From: an uncultured Oscillospiraceae bacterium
GTDB lineage: Bacteria > Bacillota > Clostridia > Oscillospirales > Ruminococcaceae
Direction: 5' to 3'
Length of the DNA: 64,000 nucleotides
Assembly (NCBI GenBank): GCA_934465295.1
Contig: CAKSKU010000016.1
Coordinates: 1-64,000 of the forward strand
The notes under the pieces: model-generated
Database searches by the model: none
Told to the model about the DNA's origin: nothing
The model's input: only the letters and a program-made list of their open reading frames with translations
Shown: one piece after another, positions 1-7,900 of the stretch
Numbering within the stretch: position 1 is the stretch's first letter
Layout of the letters: every line of letters starts with the position of its first letter
Made by a program: the position numbers and the translations under genes

Positions 1-30
1 TTTCTCTTGTACTCGTTATTATATCGCACA

Positions 31-69
31 AAAATACCCTCCTTACTGGGTGTCCAGTAAAGAGGGTAC
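31..69 (-). terminator. Hairpin terminator of the small toxin-like gene
   Basis: Read on the minus strand, a stem of about 14 bp (ACCCTC..TTACTGG pairing with CCAGTAAGGAGGGT around a 3-4 nt loop) is followed by a T run. It begins 16 bases after the stop codon of the 26-residue peptide gene. In type I toxin modules the antisense antitoxin RNA often overlaps this part of the toxin message, but an antitoxin promoter cannot be identified because the window starts here. Confidence 0.7.
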
Positions 70-85
70 ATATCAGCTGGGGCGG

Positions 86-166
86 TTATTTCTTTTTGCT
101 ATCAAGCAGTATCTTAATGATATCGCAAATAAGTATGCCTAAAGTTAAAACTTCAATTATACTCAT
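86..166 (-). CDS. Small membrane peptide, candidate type I (holin-like) toxin
   Basis: A 26-residue peptide starting MSIIEVLTLG, with one hydrophobic helix (residues 3-21) and a basic tail ending DSKKK. A strong AAAGGGGG ribosome site lies 8-15 bases before the ATG, a promoter lies about 70 bases upstream, and a hairpin terminator follows the stop. Short length, single helix, lysine tail and isolated transcription unit are the usual look of Firmicutes holin-like/TxpA-type toxins, whose translation is held back by an antisense RNA. That function is inferred; the sequence alone shows only a well-equipped gene for a tiny membrane peptide. The antitoxin RNA, if any, would be encoded on the plus strand near or before position 1. 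Confidence 0.65.
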   Translation of the reverse strand: MSIIEVLTLGILICDIIKILLDSKKK

Positions 167-232
167 GAAGCAACGCCCCCTTTCAGGGAGCAGGAATTGA
201 CCGCCTACCGTTTCTGGTATGCCCATAATTAT

Positions 233-261
233 AGTTTAGCACTTATAATGCAGTTTGTCAA
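233..261 (-). promoter_or_regulatory. Promoter of the small toxin-like gene
   Basis: On the minus strand TTGACA (261-256) is followed after 17 bases by TAAACT (238-233). The -35 is consensus and the -10 is moderate. Transcription would begin near 226 and give a leader of about 60 bases before the peptide start at 166. Confidence 0.5.
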
Positions 262-416
262 TTATTCGGAAATAAGTACACTTATTTGCTGTATTAATGC
301 TTGTTTTCCATCACCGTTCATACCGCATTTTCCCATTCATACAGCGTTGAAGCTTCAAATCCACTCACTTCGTTCGTGGATTTTTGCTTCAAGGATGGAT
401 GTTCGGGTAAAAGAAT

Positions 417-494
417 AGGCGCAATTCACATTATTGGTTTTACGAAACTGAACTTATCATATTTCGTTTACCATTATTCGTGTGAATTGCGCCT
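417..494. repeat. Hairpin repeat with AGGCGCAATTCACA inverted ends, copy 1
   Basis: Perfect 14-bp inverted ends AGGCGCAATTCACA / TGTGAATTGCGCCT flank about 50 bases that themselves pair partly (TGGTTTTACGAAA with TTTCGTTTACCA). A T run follows the right end. Copies are at 27969-28045 and, shortened, at 39326-39362. The form is that of a non-autonomous palindromic element that can also serve as a terminator. Confidence 0.75.
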
Positions 495-684
495 TTTTAT
501 TTGTTACTGATTTCGCTGTTGCAACTGATGTTTTGCTGTTAGTTTAGGGGATTTCGCTCTCCTGCTAAAAGTCAAATTGACCTGCGACAATGGGGCTTCT
601 CGCCCCCTTGACCCCTCGCAAGCTGTGCTCAGCTTGACCAGCTATTTTGCTTCACATCACTCAAACAAAGTTGAGCTTTGCAAT

Positions 685-717
685 AATTCCGAATTCCGAA
701 TTCCGCATTCCGAATTT
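685..717. repeat. AATTCCG heptamer array (4.7 units)
   Basis: Four and a half head-to-tail copies of AATTCCG, one with a C in first position. The array ends 4 bases before the stop codon of the esterase gene on the minus strand. It belongs to a family found at eight or more places in this window, mostly at 3' ends of genes. Confidence 0.85.
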
Positions 718-721
718 AAAC

Positions 722-1897
722 TCACTCCCAGTTCATGGTTTCCTTTATCTTCTCGACGAGCTTGTCGGAAGCCTTTTCGTGGGTCTTTTCGCTCGGGTGC
801 CAGTCAGCGGCAATGCCGTCCTCGTTCATATTCTGCTGGTCGAACATGAGCCAGTCAACATTCGTGTCGCCCGTTTCCTCGCTGTAATCACGGAGAGCAA
901 GCTCAACATAAGGATAGAGGTTCTGTCCCATGATGCCGAGTGTGCCGATGATCTTTGCATTCGGGTTATTTTCACGGATAGTCTTTACGAATTCAACATA
1001 GTGTGATCTGTAATCCTCACACTTTTCTTCCTGATTCTTGCAGTAGCTGTCGTCATTCGTGCCGAGATTTATAACGATAACATCGGGTTCACGCTTGGTA
1101 AAGTCCCAGTCGAGAGCGAGCGGATCGAACTCGTCATTCTTGCTCCAGGTGTAGCCGAGGTGTGTGTAGTAAGGCGGAACAAGCTGTGTGAGAACTTTCT
1201 TTCCGTCGCCCGAGTAGCCCGAGATGATGCCGTGACCGCTGAATGAAACAAGGCTGTAATCAGCGTCAAGCTTTTCTGCTGTTTTATAAGCATATGCCTT
1301 TGTGCAGTCCTCGGTCTTGGTCGAGAAGTGGTGATCCTTGTCCTCGTCGTCAACGCCGTAGCCGCAGGTGATAGAGTCGCCGATGAATTCGATATAGCGT
1401 GACTTGTTCTCGGCAGGCTTTTCGTCCTTGCCGTTGATAGTGATATCGCTGATAGCGTATGTAGACATTGGCGATTCGGAGAGCTTCACGATCTTTACAT
1501 CGTTCTGCTGTTCGGTATCGCTTATTTTGATGTTGATAGTCTTTGTCTTTTCGTCTATCATTTCATCAGCCTTGCGTTCGCCGTTCACATATACCGCAAC
1601 ACGAGCCTGATTGTCGGCAGATGCAGGGTTGGTGCTGTTTGTGTCACCCTCGATAGTTACGGTGACTTCCGTTCCCGTGAATGTGAATTCTGCGCCCGAG
1701 CCGCTCAATGCACAGTATATCTTTCCGTTATTATAGTATGTTCTTCCAAGCTGCTTGAAATTCTCCTCGTTAAGTTCGATAGACTTCACTGCTGCTTCCT
1801 CCTCTTTTACTTCCGTATTTGATGCTGACGAATCAGCACAGCCTGCCATTACTGATGCTATCAGAAGCGCAGGCAGAATAGCCGCTAATTTTTTCAT
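722..1897 (-). CDS. CE2-type SGNH/GDSL carbohydrate esterase, lipoprotein
   Basis: A 391-residue exported esterase likely to remove acetyl groups from plant polysaccharides such as xylan. The N-terminus is a lipoprotein signal with lipobox VMAGC (Cys20), then an acidic linker, a beta-rich domain at about residues 40-155 as in carbohydrate esterase family 2, and an SGNH hydrolase domain at 165-391. Visible motifs are GDSITCG (Ser175), GTND at 279-282 and DWH at 365-367, giving the catalytic Ser and His. It lies 11 bases downstream of the CE4 deacetylase gene and shares its promoter. The CE2 assignment rests on domain order and motifs; other SGNH families are possible. Confidence 0.85.
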   Translation of the reverse strand: MKKLAAILPALLIASVMAGCADSSASNTEVKEEEAAVKSIELNEENFKQLGRTYYNNGKIYCALSGSGAEFTFTGTEVTVTIEGDTNSTNPASADNQARVAVYVNGERKADEMIDEKTKTINIKISDTEQQNDVKIVKLSESPMSTYAISDITINGKDEKPAENKSRYIEFIGDSITCGYGVDDEDKDHHFSTKTEDCTKAYAYKTAEKLDADYSLVSFSGHGIISGYSGDGKKVLTQLVPPYYTHLGYTWSKNDEFDPLALDWDFTKREPDVIVINLGTNDDSYCKNQEEKCEDYRSHYVEFVKTIRENNPNAKIIGTLGIMGQNLYPYVELALRDYSEETGDTNVDWLMFDQQNMNEDGIAADWHPSEKTHEKASDKLVEKIKETMNWE

Positions 1898-1908
1898 AGA
1901 TATTCTCC

Positions 1909-2535
1909 TTAATATTCCGTTGTCTGCGAAGTGAATGAATAGACGATGCCCTTTTTCGGCACGACCTTTGCACGGTCAAAAAGCTCCGAAACGGTCACGA
2001 ATTCATACTCCTTTTTGAGTTCGGGAATGATGATGTCGAGCGCCTCGACGGTCTGGATATTTCCGCTCATATCGTGCAGAAGTATCACAGCGCCGTCCTT
2101 TATCTGACCGAGGATCTTTTCCGCACGCTGCTGCGCCGTTACCTCGGGCAGCCAGTCCTCCGCACCGATGCCTGCGATGAATGTAAGGTCGATGTTTTCA
2201 TACATTTTCTCGCTGACTGCGATATAAGGCGGACGGAAAAACCTCGGTTCTTTTCCCGTGATGCGCTTTATCTCGGACGAGGTGAACTCGATCTCCGCAC
2301 GGATCTCCTCCGCCGAAAGCTCGGGCATTGCCGAATGTGTCCTTGAATGGTTGTTTATCTCACAGCCCATATCAAAAGCCTGTCTGACTACCTTTGCCGA
2401 CTCTTCATTTATATTGTTTCCGACAAGAAAAAATGAAGCGACAACGCCGTGCTTTTTCAGCTTTTCAAGCACAAGCGGAGTGGTATCCGTGTTCGGACCG
2501 TCATCGAAGGTAAGCGCACAAAGCTTTTTATCCAT
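1909..2535 (-). CDS. Polysaccharide deacetylase (NodB/CE4 family)
   Basis: A 208-residue NodB-homology protein that would hydrolyse N- or O-acetyl groups on a polysaccharide using a metal ion. Motif 1 is TFDDGP (residues 9-14, Asp11/Asp12), motif 2 is HSRTH (His63, His67), motif 3 is RPPY (101-104) and the C-terminal LLHDM holds His154. There is no signal peptide or membrane segment, so it may be cytoplasmic or lack a recognised export signal, which is unusual for a peptidoglycan deacetylase. It is the first gene of a two-gene operon with the CE2 esterase, which suggests oligosaccharide deacetylation. Confidence 0.85.
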   Translation of the reverse strand: MDKKLCALTFDDGPNTDTTPLVLEKLKKHGVVASFFLVGNNINEESAKVVRQAFDMGCEINNHSRTHSAMPELSAEEIRAEIEFTSSEIKRITGKEPRFFRPPYIAVSEKMYENIDLTFIAGIGAEDWLPEVTAQQRAEKILGQIKDGAVILLHDMSGNIQTVEALDIIIPELKKEYEFVTVSELFDRAKVVPKKGIVYSFTSQTTEY

Positions 2536-2596
2536 AACTTTTCCCCCCTAAAAGCTTATAGTTGAAATTGACAGAAATTTTGAACTGACATTCTTA

Positions 2597-2625
2597 ATTA
2601 TAGCATTTATGTACAGTTTTGTCAA
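2597..2625 (-). promoter_or_regulatory. Promoter of the CE4-CE2 operon
   Basis: Minus-strand TTGACA (2625-2620), a 17-base spacer and TATAAT (2602-2597) make a consensus sigma-A promoter pointing at the deacetylase gene, with a leader of about 55 bases. The spacer contains CTGTACAT, similar to half of the AraR-like site on the other side of this divergent region. Confidence 0.8.
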
Positions 2626-2660
2626 TCAAATATAATTCATAATTAATCCATAAATTGACC

Positions 2661-2702
2661 TTGAATTACTGCTCTAAATGGATTATAGTTGTACCAACAA
2701 TT
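2661..2702 (+). promoter_or_regulatory. Promoter and AraR-like operator of the arabinofuranosidase gene
   Basis: TTGAAT (2661-2666), 17 bases, TATAGT (2684-2689) form a promoter. Overlapping the -10 and start point is AGTTGTACCAACAATT (2687-2702), an imperfect palindrome that agrees at 12 of 16 positions with the Bacillus AraR operator as I recall it (ATTTGTACGTACAAAT). A repressor bound there would block transcription until arabinose is present. The regulator itself is not in the window, so this is inferred from similarity. Confidence 0.5.
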
Positions 2703-2723
2703 CACTTTACGGGGGAAACTTCT

Positions 2724-4202
2724 ATGAAAAAATTAACTATGACCCTTACGGGCAAAACCAAGAGCCATATCAACCGTGAGATATACGGTCACTTTTCCGA
2801 GCATCTCGGACGCTGCATTTACAACGGCATTTACGTCGGCGAGGATTCGTCTGTCCCGAACACGAACGGCGTAAGAAACGACATTATAAAAGCGCTCAAA
2901 GATATAAGGATACCCGTTCTCCGCTGGCCGGGCGGCTGCTTTGCCGATGAATACCACTGGAAAGACGGCATCGGCGACAAGAGCCTTCGCAAAAAGATGA
3001 TAAACACCAACTGGGGTCACGTTACCGAGGACAACAGCTTCGGTACGCATGAGTTTATGAACCTTTGCGAAGAGCTTGAATGTGAGCCTTACATTGCAGG
3101 AAACCTTGGCAGCGGCACGGTCCGGGAGCTTGCCGAGTGGGTAGAATATATGACCTTTGACGGCGTTTCGCCAATGGCGGAGCTTCGCAAAAAGAACGGC
3201 AGGGAAAAACCGTGGCACCTTAAATATCTTGGTATCGGCAACGAAAACTGGGGCTGCGGCGGCTCGATGCGCCCCGAATATTACGCCGATGAATACCGCC
3301 GTTACCAGACTTTCTGCAAAAATTACAGCGGCAATGAGCTTTACAAGGTTGCCTGCGGTCCGAACTCGTCCGACTACAACTGGACGGAAGTGCTTATGAG
3401 TCAACTCGGCGAATGGCACACAAAGGCGATATCTCTCCATTATTACACCGTTCCGAGTGGCGACTGGAGCAAAAAGGGCGATGCCGTTGACTTCACCGAG
3501 GAAGAATATTACCGCACGATAAAGTCTACCCTCTTTATGGACGAGTTTATCCGCAAGCACGATGAAATTATGACTGCACACGACCCCGAGCATAAGATCG
3601 GACTTATCGTTGACGAGTGGGGCTGCTGGTACGATGTCGAAAAGGGTACGAACCCCGGTTTCCTCTATCAGCAGAATACAATGCGTGACGCTCTCGTTGC
3701 CGCAATAAACCTCAACATTTTCAATGAGCACTCCGACCGTGTTGTAATGGCGAATATTGCGCAGGCTGTCAACGTTCTGCAGGCTGTTATCCTCACCGAG
3801 GGCGAAAAAATGGTGCTTACGCCTACATATTATGTCTTTAAGATGTACCGTGAGCATCAGGGCGCAGAGCTTCTCGAAAGCAGCCTTGAAAATGCTCAGA
3901 CGGGTATGGACGGCTGTAAGATCCCTGCCGTTTCGCACTCCGCATCGGTTAATAAGAACGGAGATGTTCTCGTTACATTCTCCAACTGCTCGCTCGATGA
4001 AGATCATGAGATAGAGATCAACGGCGCAGGTGCAAAGTCCGTTTCGGGCGAGATCCTCACCGCTGAAATTCACGCTTACAACGGCTTTGACGGCGAAGAA
4101 AATGTTGCACCGAAGGCTTATGACGGCTTTAAGCTTGACGGCGAAAAGCTCACAGTCGTTCTTCCGAAGTGCAGTGTAGTTTCGCTCACCCTGAAGAAAT
4201 AA
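2724..4202 (+). CDS. abfA: Alpha-L-arabinofuranosidase, GH51
   Basis: A 492-residue intracellular enzyme that cleaves terminal alpha-L-arabinofuranosyl residues from arabinoxylan or arabinan oligosaccharides. No signal peptide is seen. The TIM barrel carries LRWPGGCFADEYHW (66-79), the acid/base Glu174 in GIGNENW and the nucleophile Glu298 in VDEWG; a beta-sandwich follows. Length is normal for GH51. The ATG at 2724 is chosen over an upstream in-frame ATG at 2655 because GGGGGAAA lies at the right distance and the family begins near here. The next gene starts one base after the stop. The neighbouring esterases fit arabinoxylan use. Confidence 0.95.
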   Translation: MKKLTMTLTGKTKSHINREIYGHFSEHLGRCIYNGIYVGEDSSVPNTNGVRNDIIKALKDIRIPVLRWPGGCFADEYHWKDGIGDKSLRKKMINTNWGHVTEDNSFGTHEFMNLCEELECEPYIAGNLGSGTVRELAEWVEYMTFDGVSPMAELRKKNGREKPWHLKYLGIGNENWGCGGSMRPEYYADEYRRYQTFCKNYSGNELYKVACGPNSSDYNWTEVLMSQLGEWHTKAISLHYYTVPSGDWSKKGDAVDFTEEEYYRTIKSTLFMDEFIRKHDEIMTAHDPEHKIGLIVDEWGCWYDVEKGTNPGFLYQQNTMRDALVAAINLNIFNEHSDRVVMANIAQAVNVLQAVILTEGEKMVLTPTYYVFKMYREHQGAELLESSLENAQTGMDGCKIPAVSHSASVNKNGDVLVTFSNCSLDEDHEIEINGAGAKSVSGEILTAEIHAYNGFDGEENVAPKAYDGFKLDGEKLTVVLPKCSVVSLTLKK

Positions 4203-4203
4203 A

Positions 4204-4458
4204 ATGGGCAGAAAATTCTGTAAGCGCTGCCTTTTGGACGAACTCGATTATGACGAGACTTATGAGGATATAAAGCGTTATATAAAAGATTTTCCCGAGG
4301 AAAAGCGTGTTTCGGACGAGGTTTATTCCGAAAGACTGGCTGTATGCAAAGAGTGTTCGGAGCTTGAAAACGGGATATGCCGAAAATGCGGCTGTTTCGT
4401 GGAGCTTCGTGCGCTGAAAAAGGAAATGTACTGCGCATCTGAGGAGAAAAAATGGTGA
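4204..4458 (+). CDS. Small cysteine-rich protein (DUF6171-like)
   Basis: An 84-residue protein with CKRC at the N-terminus and a C-terminal CxxC..CxxCGC pattern (residues about 48-63), so it probably binds zinc. It starts one base after the arabinofuranosidase stop, which means translational coupling. I recognise the pattern as like the DUF6171 family, from memory and without a search. No function is known to me; the coupling to abfA may be positional only. Confidence 0.75.
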   Translation: MGRKFCKRCLLDELDYDETYEDIKRYIKDFPEEKRVSDEVYSERLAVCKECSELENGICRKCGCFVELRALKKEMYCASEEKKW

Positions 4459-4481
4459 GATAATGCCTTGCGGATCTTTTT

Positions 4482-4583
4482 ATACTAAACACCATTTAAA
4501 ATTTAGAAAAAATCAAGCCGACAATCTCGAATATATGCGATTTCGGCGCAGATTTTTTCCTTTATTTTATTGGTGTTTAGTAT
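4482..4583. mobile_element. MITE-like element, copy 1
   Basis: About 102 bases bounded by inverted ends ATACTAAACACCA / TGGTGTTTAGTAT, with a second inner inverted pair (AAAAAATC / GATTTTTT) so that the whole folds into one long hairpin. No coding capacity. A second copy with the same ends lies at 27784-27890. This is the build of a miniature inverted-repeat element; the parent transposase is not in the window. Confidence 0.7.
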
Positions 4584-4610
4584 TACTGCAAAGGCAGTTC
4601 GGAATAAATA

Positions 4611-4662
4611 AAAAAACCTGTTTTCAGCGGATATACGTTCGTTGAAAACAGGTTTTTATTTT
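4611..4662. terminator. Bidirectional terminator
   Basis: A 14-bp stem AAAACCTGTTTTCA / TGAAAACAGGTTTT with a 16-base loop, A-rich on the left and T-rich on the right. It separates the plus-strand abfA operon from the minus-strand gene ending at 4714 and can stop both. Confidence 0.85.
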
Positions 4663-4713
4663 ATACGGAAACCGTTCATTCGGTATCTGTGGGGGAAATA
4701 TTCAAACGGCTTT

Positions 4714-5646
4714 TTACTCAAAATCCGACTGTGTGAGAATTGCTTCGCCGAAAAGCGGTGCGGTCGGGTCGGCGGTCGGCCGGGGATTATCTTTTATCGT
4801 TCTTCCCCTTTCGACGAGGAAGTCGGTGAACTCGGTGGAAATTTTGTAGTTCATCGCTTCGGTTATATCGTCGAATGCCTTGTCGGGTTCGCCGAGCTGA
4901 TAATGCACTTCCGCACATATTGCTGCGCAGAGCGCTCTGTGCATCGGCATTTTCGATTTCATATGTGTTTTGGCGAGCGTTTCCGCTGTGCGGAGAGAAT
5001 CTGCTGCGGCTTCCTTGCTGCCGAACATCATCTCGCAGAGCGCCCTTACGGACATTGCGAAAAAGTCTGCGGTGAGGTTCTCGGTGTACTGCTTTGCGTG
5101 GGTGTATGTATTCTCCATGCTTTCATAGTCTTTTATGCCGCAGTAGTAAAGGAGCGATGAGGAGAAATAATATGCTGCGTCGGAGTAGTTTCCCGTTGAG
5201 TTTGCGATATCGGTAACGCTTATTGCGTCAACTCGGTCGAGCTGTTCCTTTGCACGGCGGAAATTGCCCGTCACAAGTGCCGTCAGCGCAAGCTCGGAAC
5301 AGACCTTTGTGCGGATATTTCCTCTGCACGAAAGGTTAAGTATTTCGATATATTCCCGTCCGATGCCGTTTTTGGCGGCGGATCTATCGAGCTGGAGGCG
5401 CATTTTCAGTTCGGGCCGCTTTGTTATCATTGCGCTGAGGAAGTGCGCTCCGACTGCGAGGACTGCCGCCCCTGCGATAAGGATCGGGACGAAGATGCGC
5501 ATATTCAGCTTGTCAGCTCCCGAGACTGAGAAAAATCCGAGCAGGATATTTATGCTGAATCCGATGCAGCAGCCGATGATAAGGAATATCCCGAACCACA
5601 CGCTGACGGATTTTGCGAACATTTGAAGCTTTGCCTTTAAGTTCAT
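4714..5646 (-). CDS. Membrane protein with TPR-like helical domain
   Basis: A 310-residue protein with two membrane helices near the N-terminus (about residues 16-38 and 49-71) and a soluble helical region of TPR-like repeats (about 85-280). Its architecture matches the protein encoded at 24945-25868, and a soluble relative of the helical part is at 33872-34522. A GGAAAGGACAGGGG ribosome site precedes the ATG. It follows aroE on the same strand by 41 bases. No known family or function is recognised; the helical repeats suggest a scaffold facing the cytoplasm. Confidence 0.75.
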   Translation of the reverse strand: MNLKAKLQMFAKSVSVWFGIFLIIGCCIGFSINILLGFFSVSGADKLNMRIFVPILIAGAAVLAVGAHFLSAMITKRPELKMRLQLDRSAAKNGIGREYIEILNLSCRGNIRTKVCSELALTALVTGNFRRAKEQLDRVDAISVTDIANSTGNYSDAAYYFSSSLLYYCGIKDYESMENTYTHAKQYTENLTADFFAMSVRALCEMMFGSKEAAADSLRTAETLAKTHMKSKMPMHRALCAAICAEVHYQLGEPDKAFDDITEAMNYKISTEFTDFLVERGRTIKDNPRPTADPTAPLFGEAILTQSDFE

Positions 5647-5687
5647 TTCCCCTGTCCTTTCCGTTAAGTCTTTGCTTTATGCTTGGG

Positions 5688-6533
5688 TCAAGCTTTGAGT
5701 GCCGCTCTCATATCACAGATGAGGGCTTCGATATCGCTGTCGCTGTACTTGGCGCCGCTCCATATCTCGTGAGCGACAACAGCCTGCCAAACGAGCATCG
5801 CCATACCGCCGATAGCCTTTATGCCGTGAGCCTCTGCGGTCTGCATAAGCTTGGTCTTATCGGGGTTGTAGATAGCATCGAAAACGCAGTCGCAGTTTGC
5901 GATAACTTCCTCCGAAACGGGGCAGTTCTCAATTTTCGGGAACATTCCGACGGGAGTTGCATTAACGAGCAAGTCGAAGTGACCCTCGATCCGGTCTGCA
6001 TAGATATACTTGAAGCGTGAGATAACGTCCCCGCCGCAGTTCTGCTTTTTAAGCTCGGAAATAACAGCCTCGGCAGTGTCCTCAAAGCCTTTGAGAACAA
6101 CGACCGTGAGGTCTGCACCGTGGAGAAGAGCCTCAATAGCCATCATTCTGCCAACGCCGCCGCAGCCTATCTGGAGAACTCTGCCGCCAAGCTTTGCACC
6201 GCCTGCTTCAAGCGCACGGAGAAAACCGTAGCAGTCGGTGTTGTAGCCGATGTTCTTTCCGTCACGGTTGACAACGCAGTTTACGGAGTCGTAACGCTTT
6301 GCCGATGCGTCAAGCTCGTCGATATACTTTATTATATCAACTTTGAACGGGATAGTGATATTATATCCGCCAAGAGAGTTGAGATATCCGACTTTTTCTG
6401 CAAGCGTTTCGGGCGCATATTCGCATATCTCGTATTCAACGCCGCTCTTGCCCTCCAACTCAAAAAGCTTTTTATGTATCGGAGGGGACATTGTGTGTTT
6501 GAGAGGATAACCTAAAATTGCGTATTTTTCCAT
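5688..6533 (-). CDS. aroE: Shikimate dehydrogenase
   Basis: A 281-residue cytoplasmic enzyme that reduces 3-dehydroshikimate to shikimate with NADPH in aromatic amino acid synthesis. The substrate site is visible as LGYPLKHTMSP (Ser16), NITIPFK with catalytic Lys64, and YNTDCYGF with Asp100. The nucleotide-binding glycine loop is GCGGVGRM (123-130), and NATPVGM follows. Length is typical. No other shikimate gene is adjacent. The repeat-rich stretch upstream separates it from the lipoprotein gene. Confidence 0.95.
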   Translation of the reverse strand: MEKYAILGYPLKHTMSPPIHKKLFELEGKSGVEYEICEYAPETLAEKVGYLNSLGGYNITIPFKVDIIKYIDELDASAKRYDSVNCVVNRDGKNIGYNTDCYGFLRALEAGGAKLGGRVLQIGCGGVGRMMAIEALLHGADLTVVVLKGFEDTAEAVISELKKQNCGGDVISRFKYIYADRIEGHFDLLVNATPVGMFPKIENCPVSEEVIANCDCVFDAIYNPDKTKLMQTAEAHGIKAIGGMAMLVWQAVVAHEIWSGAKYSDSDIEALICDMRAALKA

Positions 6534-6841
6534 TTAAACCAAGACCTTTCTATAAATTCGGAATTCGGAATGCGGAATTCGGAATTAATGTGTTTCTGCC
6601 AATGTTCCAAATCACGCTATAATTCCGTAGGGGCGGATTCTATATCCGCCCGTTTAGCAAATTCGGAATTATTATGTTCTTTCCGTAGGGGACGGGTTTC
6701 CCGTCCCGTTTAACGGGGGGATAAGTCCTAAAACGTTCAGACCGTGTTTTTGAGGGTAGGGAAACCTGTCATCCCACAACAAATTTACGGAGCATAAATA
6801 ATTCCGAATTCCGAATTCCTAATTCCGAATTAATATTTAGT
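6534..6841. repeat. Repeat block, left copy (heptamers plus GGGGCGG palindromes)
   Basis: No gene. In order: AATTCGG heptamers (6555-6587), a palindrome TAGGGGCGGAT..ATCCGCCC (about 6607-6650), two heptamers (6659-6671), a second palindrome GGGACGGG/CCCGTCCC (about 6687-6706), TTCAGACCGTGTTTTT (about 6738-6753), ACGGAGCATAAATAATTCCG and four AATTCCG heptamers (6800-6832). The same segments recur in the same order at about 7975-8141, so the lipoprotein gene lies between two direct copies. Confidence 0.75.
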
Positions 6842-7900
6842 TTAGTATATTACAAAATCAAGCATGTTTCCCGTAACGGAGACCGTGTAATTTCCCTCGT
6901 TTATCTCGGGGGTGATGTCCGTGACCTCGCCGTCCTTGACGGATAAGGTTCGGAAGTATCGGTAAGCAAGAAATTCCTCGCCGTCCTCGATTATTTTGTA
7001 GTTTATGTTGACAATGCCGTTGTCACGAACGATGATGTCCGTTATAACGCCGTTCTCGGCTTTGATCTCATCGAAATACGGCTGAAGATAAGCGTATTGC
7101 GCAAAGCTCCCGTTGAAGCCGTCAATGAAATTCTCATACGCTATCGAACGTGCGGTGTATTCGTGAAAGCTGCCGTCCCGATAGTAAAACCAGTAAGGCT
7201 TTAAGGTGCTGCCCGTGCCGTCCGTGCAGAAGTCATAAGTGTGTTTTAAACCGATAAGATCCGCACCGTCAGTCTGCGTGAGCGAGCCGACATTAAAGGT
7301 GTCAAGTCCAACGGGCGAGCCGTTTTCAATGCGGTAGCAGTATGTAACGCTGTCCGTGGCGAAACGACGTTCGACAAGGATAAGAGTATCGCCGCCGACC
7401 TCTGCGGTGCGAAATCCGCACCATTCTTCATAAGCAGGGTAAATTTGCATTGCTTTGTCTGCCGATGCGTACCATAAACTGCCGAAAATGTCACCGAAAG
7501 TGTCATCTGTTCTGCATACGGCGAAAAGTTCGTCTGAACCGTCACCGTCAAAATCGCCTATAAATGAGGGATATATCAATTCAGCGTCAAGTCCTGCGGC
7601 TTCAAGTATCTTTTCTTCAAGCGCAAGCTGTTCTGCCGATCTTGGCTCGGTTTCGGACGTTGTTTCAGCCGCAGTTTCGGGAGCTTCGGCGGAGATATCC
7701 GTTTCCGATGCAGTTTCCGTCCGAGCCGAAGTTTCATCGGTAGTTTCGGCAGGCGTTTCGTCCGATATCACCGTCTGCAATGACGTGTTTTCGGTCAAAG
7801 CTGAGGTTTCGGAAACATTCTGCCCCGAATTTTCCGCCGAACATCCGCACAGCAGAGTCGAAAGGAGAAGAACTGTAGTTAAATGTTTATTTTTAAGCAT
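6842..7900 (-). CDS. Lipoprotein with Thr/Glu-rich linker and FG-GAP-like motif
   Basis: A 352-residue predicted lipoprotein. The signal ends in a lipobox LLCGC near residue 19, then about 80 residues rich in Thr, Glu, Ser and Ala (a surface linker), then a globular part. DFDGDGSDELF at about 114-124 resembles the calcium-binding FG-GAP/VCBS motif; the remainder is beta-rich with no enzyme motif I recognise. GGGGGAGA precedes the ATG. The gene sits alone between two direct copies of a repeat block, which suggests a cassette. Function unknown; a surface sensor or binding protein is a guess. Confidence 0.75.
   Translation of the reverse strand: MLKNKHLTTVLLLSTLLCGCSAENSGQNVSETSALTENTSLQTVISDETPAETTDETSARTETASETDISAEAPETAAETTSETEPRSAEQLALEEKILEAAGLDAELIYPSFIGDFDGDGSDELFAVCRTDDTFGDIFGSLWYASADKAMQIYPAYEEWCGFRTAEVGGDTLILVERRFATDSVTYCYRIENGSPVGLDTFNVGSLTQTDGADLIGLKHTYDFCTDGTGSTLKPYWFYYRDGSFHEYTARSIAYENFIDGFNGSFAQYAYLQPYFDEIKAENGVITDIIVRDNGIVNINYKIIEDGEEFLAYRYFRTLSVKDGEVTDITPEINEGNYTVSVTGNMLDFVIY

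Larger units (their letters stand above)
167..721. other. Intergenic stretch made mostly of repeats
   Basis: No convincing gene is present. It holds the toxin promoter and leader, a hairpin near 350-400 (ATCCAC / GTGGAT followed by T residues), the GGCGCAATTCACA hairpin repeat (417-494), a GC-rich tail containing TTGACCCCT (about 525-620) that recurs near 28.1 kb, a CAAAGTTGAGC segment that recurs inverted near 39.24 kb, and an AATTCCG heptamer array (685-717). Confidence 0.7.

Noticed and set aside
2733..4073. A 446-codon open frame on the minus strand
   Set aside because: It is fully antisense to the GH51 gene, which has family motifs throughout; the antisense frame has no ribosome site or recognisable motif and follows from codon bias.
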